Source: a virus
DNA length: 29,450 nt
Strand: one strand, 5' to 3'
IMG/VR virus record: IMGVR_UViG_3300034093_000809
Span: 1-29,450 of that record
How positions within the stretch are numbered: position 1 is the stretch's first letter; every line of letters begins with the position of its first letter. Under the pieces are notes generated by a model. The model saw nothing but the letters and a program-made list of their open reading frames with translations, was not told where the DNA came from and ran no database searches. A program made the translations under genes and the position numbers. Shown piece by piece: positions 1 through 9,096 of this stretch.

Positions 1-127
1 TCGCGCTTTTTACAACCGCATGAACGCGAATCAAACGCATAAATAAAAGGGGTTAATATCCAAACACCATTACCGCCAATTGGACACAATAACGCGCCCT
101 CTAATGTGGCAACAATCGCCGTGCCAC
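1..127. repeat. Terminal direct repeat, left copy
   Basis: Bases 1-127 are identical to bases 29324-29450. Collapsing the copies gives a 29,323-bp circle and fuses two partial frames into one 482-codon gene, so the repeat marks circular closure. An overlap of exactly 127 bases is what a de Bruijn assembler with k=127 leaves on a circular contig, so it is more likely an assembly overlap than a true packaged terminal repeat. Confidence 0.95.
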
Positions 128-602
128 CAACCCCATCGGTAACTAATTGCCAATCCGAACCGTCAAAAAATAAAGTGTACGTAATTGCCCCAACGGTGAA
201 TTCAAAAACGCTTCGTGCATTATATGTTGAAACCTCATTCAACTCAAAGTTATATACAATACTTTCGTTTGTTTCTTGAAATCCAACAACTAAACATTTA
301 CACCCATCGCATTGTTCGGTTGTGAAAACGTCAAATGTTGAACCGGGCAACCAAACCGGAATTTCTGCAATTGGGCATGGGTCGGTGTTGGTTTTTATGC
401 TTGTTACCGCCGGCAAACTTCCCAATGTTGTTGTAACATTCCAATTATCCGCGGCATCATGCCAAATGTAATATGTTGTATCGCCAATTGTAAATTCAAA
501 CGTGTTAAATCCGTTTAATGTTCCCGTTGCGGTTATTTCAATTGTAGTTGATGCGGCGGGGTCATCAATCACATGATAGGTTAATTTTAAGCAATCACAC
601 AT
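1..602 (-). CDS. Tail/adhesin protein spanning the junction, N-terminal part (of 482 aa)
   Basis: The ATG at 602 lies five bases after the stop of the upstream fibre gene. The frame is open to base 1 and continues in phase from base 29323 down to a stop at 28477, giving a 482-residue protein. Residues 2-197 hold two tandem copies of a module of about 98 residues. Each copy has a CxC start (C2/C4 and C101/C103), an FEFT..G strand (from residues 35 and 133), a CPI motif (C76 and C173) and a closing cysteine (C98 and C195). The position after the tail tip and before the fibre gene suggests a virion surface role. The function of the duplicated module is not known to me. Confidence 0.88.
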   Translation of the reverse strand, partial: MCDCLKLTYHVIDDPAASTTIEITATGTLNGFNTFEFTIGDTTYYIWHDAADNWNVTTTLGSLPAVTSIKTNTDPCPIAEIPVWLPGSTFDVFTTEQCDGCKCLVVGFQETNESIVYNFELNEVSTYNARSVFEFTVGAITYTLFFDGSDWQLVTDGVGGTAIVATLEGALLCPIGGNGVWILTPFIYAFDSRSCGCKKR

Positions 603-606
603 TTTA

Positions 607-1251
607 TTAATATATTTTATTTAATACGAAAATATCGCTATAAATTGAATTTAACGCACTATTTGAACTGAATTGAGCGGTAATGTTTAACGTGTTGCCA
701 ATCGTTGTGTTAAACGTTGTATTGTTAACGTAATTCCATGCAAAGCCTTGTTGCGTTCCGGATGCTAATTTAAGAACGTGAAATTGCGATAATGAAACAA
801 TTTCAGCAACGCCCGTTGTTCCAATCGCGCGAATGGTGAAATTTGTTGTTAGCATAAAAACTTGCCCCGTGATTGCGGGCATTGTCAACGCGCCCGAACT
901 TCCTAAATCAACCGCGCCGGATTTTAAACGAATGGTAATTGTATCGTTGTTTTTTGAACTGATTAAACCGCCCATATCCAAACGGAATGAATCACCTACT
1001 TTGAAACCATTTGCCGGAACAATCAAAGAACCAACGCCCCCATCAATTAATGTTCCCTCAGTTGTTGTTGCGGTTATTGGTGTACTATTTCCCGTCTGCG
1101 CAAACAATCCGGGAATAACACCCGCGCGTAATGTTGCACCGCTTATTTTTTTACTTTCAAATGCGGTTCCGTTCCATTGGTCAACATCGAAAAAATCCTC
1201 ATTGTTAATTTCGGTTGCCGTTAATGGATATTGATTTATTTGTATTCCCAT
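607..1251 (-). CDS. Tail fibre / receptor-binding-like protein (214 aa)
   Basis: The protein starts MGIQINQYPLTATEIN, a short segment that probably attaches it to the tail. From about residue 50 it reads as a beta-rich, Thr/Ser/Asn-rich domain with VPANGFKVGDSFR and a terminal SIYSDIFVLNKIY. That kind of C-terminal domain is common in fibre genes of Bacteroidota phages. It has no transmembrane segment and no enzymatic motif. It lies 10 bases after the tail-tip gene and directly before the junction-spanning tail protein, inside the adsorption cluster. Host recognition is inferred from position and composition, not from a recognised catalytic or sugar-binding motif. Confidence 0.7.
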   Translation of the reverse strand: MGIQINQYPLTATEINNEDFFDVDQWNGTAFESKKISGATLRAGVIPGLFAQTGNSTPITATTTEGTLIDGGVGSLIVPANGFKVGDSFRLDMGGLISSKNNDTITIRLKSGAVDLGSSGALTMPAITGQVFMLTTNFTIRAIGTTGVAEIVSLSQFHVLKLASGTQQGFAWNYVNNTTFNTTIGNTLNITAQFSSNSALNSIYSDIFVLNKIY

Positions 1252-1261
1252 AATATTAAAT

Positions 1262-3526
1262 TTAAGATATTATTTTTTGTTCATTATTTGTTGTGAATTT
1301 ATATTGCCCGTCCGTTGTTATTTTATAACTTAAAAATTCGGTTCCCGAACATCCTTTGATTTTGCATGTTATTTTTACGCCGTTTGTTAAATCAATTAAA
1401 TTTGGGTTTAAATAACATTCCATTTGTGCAACATCCCCCGTTGGATAAGTTATCGGAACCAATAACCCGCTCATTGGCGATAATGGATTATTTGGGTTGT
1501 TATCGTATGGAACAACCGAACTAACAATAAAACGTTGGGACGCTTCAAACGGTTCGATTGTAATTTGCCCCCATATTTCGTTAACGTTCCAAAATTCGCC
1601 ATTCATTAATTCATTTGAAACACGAACGCGCATTAATTCGCCCTCAATCACGCTTGTTACAACCGAATTATCCAAATCGCGGATTAATTCAATTGATTGT
1701 TTTATTACCGGGTCGGAATCGTAATCTTTTAAGGTTAAATTATCATTGAATTCATATGTTAAACCGCCTTTAATTAGTTCTAATCTTAATCGAATTGTCC
1801 AATCTCCGGTGTTATCAAAAGGAACCCAATTTTTTGTTTGCTCATTTGGGTAAAAATCGGAATCGGCATTTGTTTGCGGTAACCAATATTCCCAACGATT
1901 AATGAAAGGAAAATATAATGTTGCCCCATATTTGCCAGAAACATCAATTAACGGGTTTAAATACAATGTTCCGTTAATTTTTACCGATGTTGTTGGTAAT
2001 TGTGGAACCAAAATTTGGTTAAAATTTAATAAATGTTTTATGCCGGTGTACGGAACCGCGGTAAAATCAAAGAAAGTTGAAAATAAATTGAATGATTCAA
2101 GCGTTGTTGTGTTAAATGCTTCAATTTTTGCCGTTAAACTTTCGTATTGTTCGCCCTCATTTAACCAAAAATCCATTGCAAACCCTAAATCGTCTTCGGT
2201 GTTTGATTCATAACCACTAATATTTATTGTTGGCGCTGTTAATTGCTCTGAATGGTCAAAAAATTGCGATTGATAAACGTCAATTAAACCCCCAACCGGT
2301 TGTGTTTTTGTCAATTGCCCGCTAAATAAAAGTAAATTTACATTTCCGTACTTTGCCCACAAATAAAACAATCTATTTCCAGATTCCAACGATTCAAAAA
2401 ACGTTTCAAATTGTGCATTTGGTGTAAATTGCAAATCGATTGTGTGTGTTGTTCCAACCGTTGTAATGGTGTTAACCTCTAAATCAAAGCCGGCGCCGGA
2501 TGGATTCAATGCGCTTGTTTCGGGAACGCCAATTGTAAATTCGCGTGTTTCCAAAATCATTGTTAAATCGCTTTGATTAACTAATTGATTTTTATAATAT
2601 GCATCGTCAATTGAAATGTAACAACCGCCAAAACCAAATTCCGTTGATGCTGAATCAATAACAACTTGAAAACCGGTTGATTGATTGTAATATAACTCGT
2701 CAACGCCTTGAATTAATGTTGCATCAATTACGCTTGTATTATGGGCTTGATTAAACCAACCCGTATTTGCGGAATCATTTATTATTTTTTCTGTTTGTCC
2801 GAATGGCTCATTGGCTAATGAAGACCAAACCAATTTAAGGTAAAATTTTAAACAATTTCCGGTGTTAAACCATGTCGAATCGTATGCCCCCGAATTGATA
2901 ACGTACAAATAAAGATAATACGCGCGTTGATCGTTTGGAACGTTTGAAATGCGTTCAAAAATTCCCGTTACATTGAATTGTCCGGATTGATTCCCAACTT
3001 TTACGCCAACAATATCGTCGCCAACAATCATTGAATCAATGCCGTCAAAAACAAGTTTTGTTGGTTCGCCGTCAATTAAACTAAATTCCGATCCTTGCAA
3101 GTTGTTTAAAACGTGATTAACATTTATTTCTAACGTGTCGCGGTCGCGGTCTGTTACGGTAATAACGCAAAATTGACCTAATGTAATATCGAACCATCCC
3201 AACAATGTACTAACTTCAATGTAATCGTTATCAACATAATTGATTGTGGCGGAATAACTATTTAATGGTGTTGAACTTGAATTATCAAAAAACTCAATTT
3301 GCACCGTGTCGCCTAATCTGAAACCCTCATCCAACCAACCAACCGTTGCACTAAAAATTTGATATGTTGAAATGTCCAATGTCAACGGATTATTTAACGA
3401 TGTCATTGAAATATTTGAATGTATCGTTATTTTAATGGCGGTTAAATCGCCCGCGTTACTTTGGTAATAACTTAAATCATTGCCGAATATATCGGTGAAT
3501 TCTTTATTTTGTATCTGAATTGGCAT
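1262..3526 (-). CDS. Large tail-tip / baseplate protein (754 aa)
   Basis: This is the third large gene after the tape measure, where siphoviruses encode tail-tip proteins. It is almost entirely beta-type sequence, rich in Asn, Thr and aromatic residues, with no signal peptide, no coiled coil and no hydrolase motif that I can see. The N-terminus (MPIQIQNKEFTDIFGND) resembles strand-rich attachment domains. The C-terminus (about 690-754) contains several cysteines (YLNPN, ITCKIKGCSG) and may be a separate small domain. Its ATG lies 23 bases inside the preceding 75-residue gene, so the two are probably translationally coupled. I do not recognise a named family; the structural role comes from position. 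Confidence 0.75.
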   Translation of the reverse strand: MPIQIQNKEFTDIFGNDLSYYQSNAGDLTAIKITIHSNISMTSLNNPLTLDISTYQIFSATVGWLDEGFRLGDTVQIEFFDNSSSTPLNSYSATINYVDNDYIEVSTLLGWFDITLGQFCVITVTDRDRDTLEINVNHVLNNLQGSEFSLIDGEPTKLVFDGIDSMIVGDDIVGVKVGNQSGQFNVTGIFERISNVPNDQRAYYLYLYVINSGAYDSTWFNTGNCLKFYLKLVWSSLANEPFGQTEKIINDSANTGWFNQAHNTSVIDATLIQGVDELYYNQSTGFQVVIDSASTEFGFGGCYISIDDAYYKNQLVNQSDLTMILETREFTIGVPETSALNPSGAGFDLEVNTITTVGTTHTIDLQFTPNAQFETFFESLESGNRLFYLWAKYGNVNLLLFSGQLTKTQPVGGLIDVYQSQFFDHSEQLTAPTINISGYESNTEDDLGFAMDFWLNEGEQYESLTAKIEAFNTTTLESFNLFSTFFDFTAVPYTGIKHLLNFNQILVPQLPTTSVKINGTLYLNPLIDVSGKYGATLYFPFINRWEYWLPQTNADSDFYPNEQTKNWVPFDNTGDWTIRLRLELIKGGLTYEFNDNLTLKDYDSDPVIKQSIELIRDLDNSVVTSVIEGELMRVRVSNELMNGEFWNVNEIWGQITIEPFEASQRFIVSSVVPYDNNPNNPLSPMSGLLVPITYPTGDVAQMECYLNPNLIDLTNGVKITCKIKGCSGTEFLSYKITTDGQYKFTTNNEQKIIS

Positions 3527-3731
3527 AACGTTTTGTTAATTCGTTTATCTTATTTGTATCGCCTTTTCGCATGGCTTTTAACGTGCTTTCAATATCTTTT
3601 TGAATTGGTTGCACCTTTTCTTGTAAATCATTCGGCAAATCGGCTAAAAATCGCCTTTGCAATTGCTCCAATTGTTTTAATGACTTAGTTAAGTCCTTGC
3701 CGATTGCATTTAATTGCTCCAAATTTTTCAT
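3504..3731 (-). CDS. Small helical tail-associated protein (75 aa)
   Basis: This short, charged protein is predicted to be helical over almost its whole length (LEQLNAIGKDLTKSLKQLEQ and onward) and has a coiled-coil pattern of Leu, Glu and Lys. It has no cysteine, no membrane segment and no known motif. It begins directly after the tail-hub stop and overlaps the next gene by 23 bases, so it belongs to the tail-tip operon. It may be an assembly factor or a small structural linker. Function unknown. Confidence 0.7.
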   Translation of the reverse strand: MKNLEQLNAIGKDLTKSLKQLEQLQRRFLADLPNDLQEKVQPIQKDIESTLKAMRKGDTNKINELTKRYANSDTK

Positions 3732-5459
3732 TTAATCATTTATTATTAAAGTTTGAACGCGTCCCGTTGCGTAATTATCCGGCGTTTTATAGGTTATTTG
3801 TGCGAAATGCGTTTCATCAATAAACTCAATGCGTAATATTTCACAAATCAAACCGTTAATTTCGGCATAATTGTTATTCAACAAAGTTACAAATTCGGCG
3901 TTTGTTAGCATTACGCGGGCATCATTTTTAATTATTGCATCCCTTAATTGAATTTGGTTGATGTAATGAAAGTTATTCCACAATGATTTTGCGCTAATGT
4001 AATCTGTAAAATCTGCGGTTTGTTTACCGCCAACCGTCCACAATAATTTTGTTTGTGTGAAAAAACTTTGCCCAATCATTAAAACACCAATTCGTTTATC
4101 AATCTGGGATTCGAAATTTGTTCCATTTCCAAAAATTCCGGTTATATTATCAATCAATCCAAAGAATGATTTTGCAACCGCTTCAATGTATGTATACGTA
4201 TTTTTTCGGCGTCCCAATGCAAACGGCGGGTTTACATCGTTTAATCCTTTGATGCTTACCAAATCCGCATTTACAAAACTTGTTGCCTCGGTGCTATATT
4301 CCGCATCATGGTAATTATACATTACATCCATTGTGTGAAAATCGCCTAAATCCAAATTATAATGGATGTAATAACGTTTCCAAATATCATCAACATTATA
4401 ACTGAATGAATCATCGCGTTCGGCTTGCAAATTCAACGCCGGTGTTATTTGGTTGCCCGTTGAATTTTGGTAATAATCCCAACGTTCAGTTTTAACAAGT
4501 CCATCAATTACACGTGTTTCGCCATTGATTAAAGTTGATGCGGCATTAACCAAAGTTCCTAATGTTGAAACGGTATCGGATGAACTCGGAACACCTTTGT
4601 TAAATGGTTGAATTAATGCGTTTGGTGTAATATCAAAAATCGATTCGCGATCCCTAATTAACGGAACCGGTAACACGGTGAAATTTGAAAATGCATCCAA
4701 TGTTGTTGATTCGAATTGATAACCTAAAAAATTGCAACCAATGGTTAATAAATCCTTTAATTTGCATGCTTTTAAATTCCTAATTGGCGGAAATATCAAT
4801 TGAAATAATTGCGTTGCCAAATCTAATATTGCCAAATATAACGCGGCAAAATAAACAACGCGCGCGGCTAACTTAATATACAACGCGATAATATCGCCCG
4901 TGTCAACGGATGGCGGAACGCCCGTATTTAATGTTGATGCTTGCACAATTTCTGCAATGCTTTCTTGAATTTCTTTTGCAACTTGTATAATTTCGCGCGT
5001 GATTCCAAATATTGAAAGGCTTAACGAAATACCAACTTCAAGTTGATTGTCTTTAATCACAACGTATGGCACGTTAAACGTTGGGAAATTTACGCCCTTT
5101 TTTAACATCAATTCAAATGATGTTGCGTTTGCATTTTCAAAAAATGAATCATTTGCCAACCGGCGTTTTATTTTAACCTCGCATTCATGCGTTTTAAATA
5201 TACAACCGGCATCGGTTAAATCAACAAAGTATTCAAGTGATATGCCCGGTTCCATTTCAACCCGGTATGGTATGCCCTCAAATATTCCAATGTTTTGAAT
5301 ATGTTGTTTAACAACATCGTATCCCTCGCGAACCAATGTAATTGAATCAACATTTAATGAAAGCAATTCCGGATTATCTTTAATTGTAAAATCCGAAATA
5401 ACACCAATTTCATTAACGTTTTTTGGGCTTATTTCAATATCATTTATAAAATGTCTCAT
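3732..5459 (-). CDS. Tail hub / distal tail protein (575 aa)
   Basis: The gene follows the tape measure with a 4-base ATGA overlap, the usual place for the distal tail or hub protein. The N-terminal 150 residues are strand-rich. Residues 188-224 form a long hydrophobic stretch (IIALYIKLAAR, VVYFAALYLAILDLATQLF) ending in FPP, unusual in a soluble virion protein and long enough to cross a membrane. The rest is mixed alpha/beta with several aromatic clusters. The arrangement suits a hub that closes the tail tube and may enter the host envelope when DNA is ejected. That role is inference; the family has no name I can assign with confidence. Confidence 0.72.
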   Translation of the reverse strand: MRHFINDIEISPKNVNEIGVISDFTIKDNPELLSLNVDSITLVREGYDVVKQHIQNIGIFEGIPYRVEMEPGISLEYFVDLTDAGCIFKTHECEVKIKRRLANDSFFENANATSFELMLKKGVNFPTFNVPYVVIKDNQLEVGISLSLSIFGITREIIQVAKEIQESIAEIVQASTLNTGVPPSVDTGDIIALYIKLAARVVYFAALYLAILDLATQLFQLIFPPIRNLKACKLKDLLTIGCNFLGYQFESTTLDAFSNFTVLPVPLIRDRESIFDITPNALIQPFNKGVPSSSDTVSTLGTLVNAASTLINGETRVIDGLVKTERWDYYQNSTGNQITPALNLQAERDDSFSYNVDDIWKRYYIHYNLDLGDFHTMDVMYNYHDAEYSTEATSFVNADLVSIKGLNDVNPPFALGRRKNTYTYIEAVAKSFFGLIDNITGIFGNGTNFESQIDKRIGVLMIGQSFFTQTKLLWTVGGKQTADFTDYISAKSLWNNFHYINQIQLRDAIIKNDARVMLTNAEFVTLLNNNYAEINGLICEILRIEFIDETHFAQITYKTPDNYATGRVQTLIIND

Positions 5460-8400
5460 TTGCGTATTTTAAAACGATTGGTTTTAATTGTGTTGCCTTG
5501 CTTTGTAGTTTTAACAATATGCATCATGCTTTGCGTTATTTCGCCCAATTCAATGTTTGTTTCTGGTTTGTTCTTAATGGTATTTTTCAACTCATCAATT
5601 TTATTCACCAAAACCGCCGTTTCAAATGCCGTTCCAACTTGTCCATTTGAACCAATTAAACGCCCGTTATTGTATTGCTGCGCTAACATGGTTAATTGTT
5701 CGTTACTCATGGCGCCAATTTGTTCATTCAATGATTTTGGTATAACACGTTCGTGTGGGTGTAATATTGCATGAAAACCGCCTTTGCCGTCAACACCTTG
5801 TCCATGCGTTCCGGTGTCCTCTGTTCCATCAAAGAACGCCGGCATTTGTGATAATAAAGTATTTGCAAATTGTTGCAATAATACCGTGTCTTTTATGGTT
5901 TCAATTAATGGATTTTCAACGCCTTCAAGAACTTTTGCATTGTACGTTGAATAAACCGCGGATGCCATTTGAATTGCTTGTTGGCGCCGTAATTCCTTTT
6001 CCTTTTTTCGGTTGGCTTCGTTAATGATTCGTTGTTGTTCCGCCAAACTTTCTTTTGCGTTTATATTTCCGTTTTCGGCTAATGTTTTTAACGTGTCGTA
6101 TTGGCTTTGTGCGGCTTCAATTTCCTTGTCCATTTGCTCAATTTTCTTGTTTGATTGATCAATGAAATATTGCGTTAATTGGTCGGCAATACTTTGCAAT
6201 GTTTCCGCGCGTTTAGTTTCAATTTCAATTTCCTTTTGCGTTGCCTCATCGGATGATTCAACCCGCCTATCTAAATAATCATTATATGCTGTATCAACCT
6301 CATCTAACTTTGCCAAATATTCCGTTTGTGTGGCTTCATCATTTTTAACCAATTCTTCATTCGCCTTTGCGTTGATAATTTCCAATTCTGTTTTTAAGTC
6401 CTCAGTCATTTTAACAATGTTGGCGGCTACCTTTTGATTTTCAACTAAATATTGCGCGTCTAAATCTGCCAACGCTTCGGTTTTTTCTTTGTTTATTCTG
6501 GCAATTTCTGTTTTATTTCCCGCGGCGGTTTTTATTTCCTTTGCGGCTTTATCTTCAATGTTCTTTTTGTTATCCTCAAAATCCTTGTTTAAATTGTCCA
6601 TTTCCAATTGCGCTTTGTCAATGTACGTTTGTTTCATTGCGGCAAGTTCATATTGGCGGCGTTGTTCTATATTATCCGCTTCCATTTGTGCTTTCTTATC
6701 CAACAATTCACGCAATTTATTAGTGTCAAATTCTTGCCCGGTTCGGATAAGGTTTTGAATTGATAAAATTTGTGAATCAATTTCACGTGTTATGGCGTCC
6801 AAATCCCTTTGTTGCAATACTTCGGTTAATTGTTGTTGTAATTCAATTTGTTGTGTCAAATAATCGTTTGTTTCCTTTAATGATTGGTTGAATTCATATT
6901 CTTTAATTGTCTTTTTATCAGTACTTTTTGTTAAATCTTTATTCAATTTGTTAATAATACCAAACTTTTTTTCCGTTGTTGTTGCCGAAACCATTAATTT
7001 TTTCGCTTCATTCATGTATGTTGTTTCGCGCTTTTTAGAATTTTTTACAAATTCGGCGGCATTCACTTTTTGCGCTTGATCCATTGCATTAATACTACCT
7101 TGCACCCCGCCCGTAATACCTTGCCATGATGCTAAAACATCCTCATACCACGCCGTTTGATCGTCCATTGACGCGGTTAATTGTTTTGCGGTTTCTTCTG
7201 CGGCTTTACTTATTAATGCTTGCGCTTGCGCTCGCATCCCGGCGGCTTCAATGTATGCATCCGTTTTTTCATTAAATATTCGTTCGGCATCATTTAAATT
7301 TGTCGCTTTGCCGAATGTATCGCCTAATGTTTCATTATAGTATGCAAGCGCCTCATCTTTTGAAATCACGCCTTGTTTAGCCAAATCAAATTGCACGGCG
7401 ACTTCATTCGTTTTTGTGGCGGCTTCGGTTGCCCCGGATTTATACGAATCTAATGTATCATTCAATGCTTTTTGTCCCTCATCAACTCCAAACATTGCCT
7501 CCTTTACTGATTCCCAATTTGAAATTAATGCAACTATTCCCCCAATCAATGCAAATATTGGAATCGCTTTCATTGATTTGCCCAATAAATCCATTGCCTT
7601 TGAACTTCCTTGCGTTGCAACATTTAACCCATTTTGGGCAACCGCTTGCGTTTTTGTTGCGGTTGTGAATAATCCGAATTTCTGCAATGCCGCCGTAAAT
7701 CCGGCGCGAATTTCTGTTAACGTGTCGCCAATTCCCCCCAATGTTTTTAATGCATCCCCCAAACCGGCTAATGCTTGTAAACGCATCATTGTTTGCATTA
7801 CGGCTTCGGATTCAACACCCATTAAAGCCATTGCGCTTTCAACACCTTGAAACGCGGCAACTCCAATTGAACCGGCATTGCCTAATGCACCCGCTAAATT
7901 TTCAACACCGGAACCGGCGGTTGCTTTAATAACGGCGTTTGTGTCGCTTATTTGGTCTTTTAATTCACCGGCTCGCATGCTCATTTCAGCAAATCGCGGG
8001 TCGGTTGTTTCCATTGTTTGCAACGTTTTTGTTAATTGGCGCAATTCCTTTTTTAAATTGGCGGTTCCGCTTTCATAATTACCAACGTTTCGGAAATTAT
8101 CACCAACGGTTTTATCAATTCCCTTTAATGCTTTGTCCCCTTCGCGCGCGGCTAATGTTACCTTTTCGTATTCATCACTCAATTTTTGATAAGCTGATGA
8201 ACTTTGTAAACCCGCGGATTCCATTTGTAGCATTTGCGCCGCCAATTCTTTTGATTGGTTTTTTAATGCTCTTGTATTGGCTTCTAATTGCTTATATGCG
8301 CTTGCCTCATTTTGTGCTTGCTTTGTTGCCTTTTCACTTGCTTTAATTTGTTGTTCCGCAATCTTTTGTTCCTTTTGTGCGGTTTTTAGCTTTTCTTGTT

Positions 8401-8704
8401 TTAATTTTTCCTCTTCTTTTTGAATGGCAATTAAATTCTTTTTAGCGGTTAATTCTTGTTGTTCAATGGTTATGGTGTCTTTTTTTAATTTATTCGCCTT
8501 TTCGGTTGCTGAAATAAATTCACTTATTCCCTTAACGTTGGACAAATCCGCATTCGAAATGGCTTTCTTTGATTCATCCGCCATTTGTTTAAATTCACCT
8601 TTGACCTTTTCAAGAACTTCAATGGTTTTTTCCGCCGATTCCCGGACGCCTTTAAATATATCGTCATTATCGAATAAATCACTTGCTTTTATTTGCCTTG
8701 CCAT
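5456..8704 (-). CDS. Tape measure protein (1082 aa)
   Basis: It is the longest gene in the genome, placed directly after two small tail genes. Residues 20-260 and about 600-930 are long coiled coils with Lys/Glu/Gln/Ala heptads. A glycine- and alanine-rich segment (about 265-375) leads into a hydrophobic stretch at 381-394 (IPIFALIGGIVALI). The last hundred residues carry DGTEDTGTHGQGVDGKGG followed by HAILHPHERVIPK, an ending typical of Bacteroidota phage tape measures. At about 0.15 nm per residue the tail would be near 160 nm. The ATG overlaps the preceding gene by 26 bases. I saw no peptidase or lysozyme motif. Confidence 0.93.
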   Translation of the reverse strand: MARQIKASDLFDNDDIFKGVRESAEKTIEVLEKVKGEFKQMADESKKAISNADLSNVKGISEFISATEKANKLKKDTITIEQQELTAKKNLIAIQKEEEKLKQEKLKTAQKEQKIAEQQIKASEKATKQAQNEASAYKQLEANTRALKNQSKELAAQMLQMESAGLQSSSAYQKLSDEYEKVTLAAREGDKALKGIDKTVGDNFRNVGNYESGTANLKKELRQLTKTLQTMETTDPRFAEMSMRAGELKDQISDTNAVIKATAGSGVENLAGALGNAGSIGVAAFQGVESAMALMGVESEAVMQTMMRLQALAGLGDALKTLGGIGDTLTEIRAGFTAALQKFGLFTTATKTQAVAQNGLNVATQGSSKAMDLLGKSMKAIPIFALIGGIVALISNWESVKEAMFGVDEGQKALNDTLDSYKSGATEAATKTNEVAVQFDLAKQGVISKDEALAYYNETLGDTFGKATNLNDAERIFNEKTDAYIEAAGMRAQAQALISKAAEETAKQLTASMDDQTAWYEDVLASWQGITGGVQGSINAMDQAQKVNAAEFVKNSKKRETTYMNEAKKLMVSATTTEKKFGIINKLNKDLTKSTDKKTIKEYEFNQSLKETNDYLTQQIELQQQLTEVLQQRDLDAITREIDSQILSIQNLIRTGQEFDTNKLRELLDKKAQMEADNIEQRRQYELAAMKQTYIDKAQLEMDNLNKDFEDNKKNIEDKAAKEIKTAAGNKTEIARINKEKTEALADLDAQYLVENQKVAANIVKMTEDLKTELEIINAKANEELVKNDEATQTEYLAKLDEVDTAYNDYLDRRVESSDEATQKEIEIETKRAETLQSIADQLTQYFIDQSNKKIEQMDKEIEAAQSQYDTLKTLAENGNINAKESLAEQQRIINEANRKKEKELRRQQAIQMASAVYSTYNAKVLEGVENPLIETIKDTVLLQQFANTLLSQMPAFFDGTEDTGTHGQGVDGKGGFHAILHPHERVIPKSLNEQIGAMSNEQLTMLAQQYNNGRLIGSNGQVGTAFETAVLVNKIDELKNTIKNKPETNIELGEITQSMMHIVKTTKQGNTIKTNRFKIRK

Positions 8705-9092
8705 ATTGTTCTAATAAATTAAAATACTCCCTTACGGTAATTTGTTTTGTGTTTAACCATGTTCCCAACCATTTTGAAATATAAATTAAACTTTCTTCAA
8801 TTGTCATTCCCTTGCCCCCATTTTCCAACATCGCTTTTAATCGCGTTTCTTCAATTTCGATTTCTGTTAATTTAAACCGGTCGCCCGTTATAACAAAATC
8901 TAATTCCAAAACCGCTTTTTTTTTCATAGCATTTAACATTCTTTTGTATGTTTCGCTTAATCCAAATTCCTTTAAATAATCATTATAAATGGTTTCCCAT
9001 TTTATAACGTCCATTTCCGGCGTTCCGGTGTCATTTTTACGCGTAAATTCCAACTTACCATTGTTGCATTGAATCCAATTAAATAATGGCAT
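8679..9092 (-). CDS. Probable tail assembly chaperone (137 aa)
   Basis: This small gene immediately precedes and overlaps the tape measure, the position of tail assembly chaperones. I chose the ATG at 9092 (MPLFNWIQCNNGKLEFTRK), four bases after the stop of the upstream gene. A longer start at 9176 would be an 80-base out-of-frame copy of the neighbour's C-terminus and looks spurious. The protein is charged and mostly helical, with TGDRFKLTEIEIEE and a C-terminal LIYISKWLGTWLN segment. A lambda-like -1 frameshift with the upstream gene is not supported, because the frames differ by +1. The chaperone role is inferred from position. Confidence 0.72.
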   Translation of the reverse strand: MPLFNWIQCNNGKLEFTRKNDTGTPEMDVIKWETIYNDYLKEFGLSETYKRMLNAMKKKAVLELDFVITGDRFKLTEIEIEETRLKAMLENGGKGMTIEESLIYISKWLGTWLNTKQITVREYFNLLEQYGKANKSK

Positions 9093-9096
9093 GTCA

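Noticed and set aside
1-127. Biological direct terminal repeat (packaged genome ends)
   Set aside because: The length is exactly 127 bases and lies inside a gene rather than near terminase; assembly overlap explains it better. Read depth would decide.
7416-7850. Long plus-strand frame of 144 codons, with others at 7939-8346, 833-1234 and 27940-28305
   Set aside because: They lie wholly inside well-supported minus-strand genes (tape measure, fibres), have no promoter or coupled neighbours, and encode low-complexity sequence typical of the reverse strand of a biased codon pattern.
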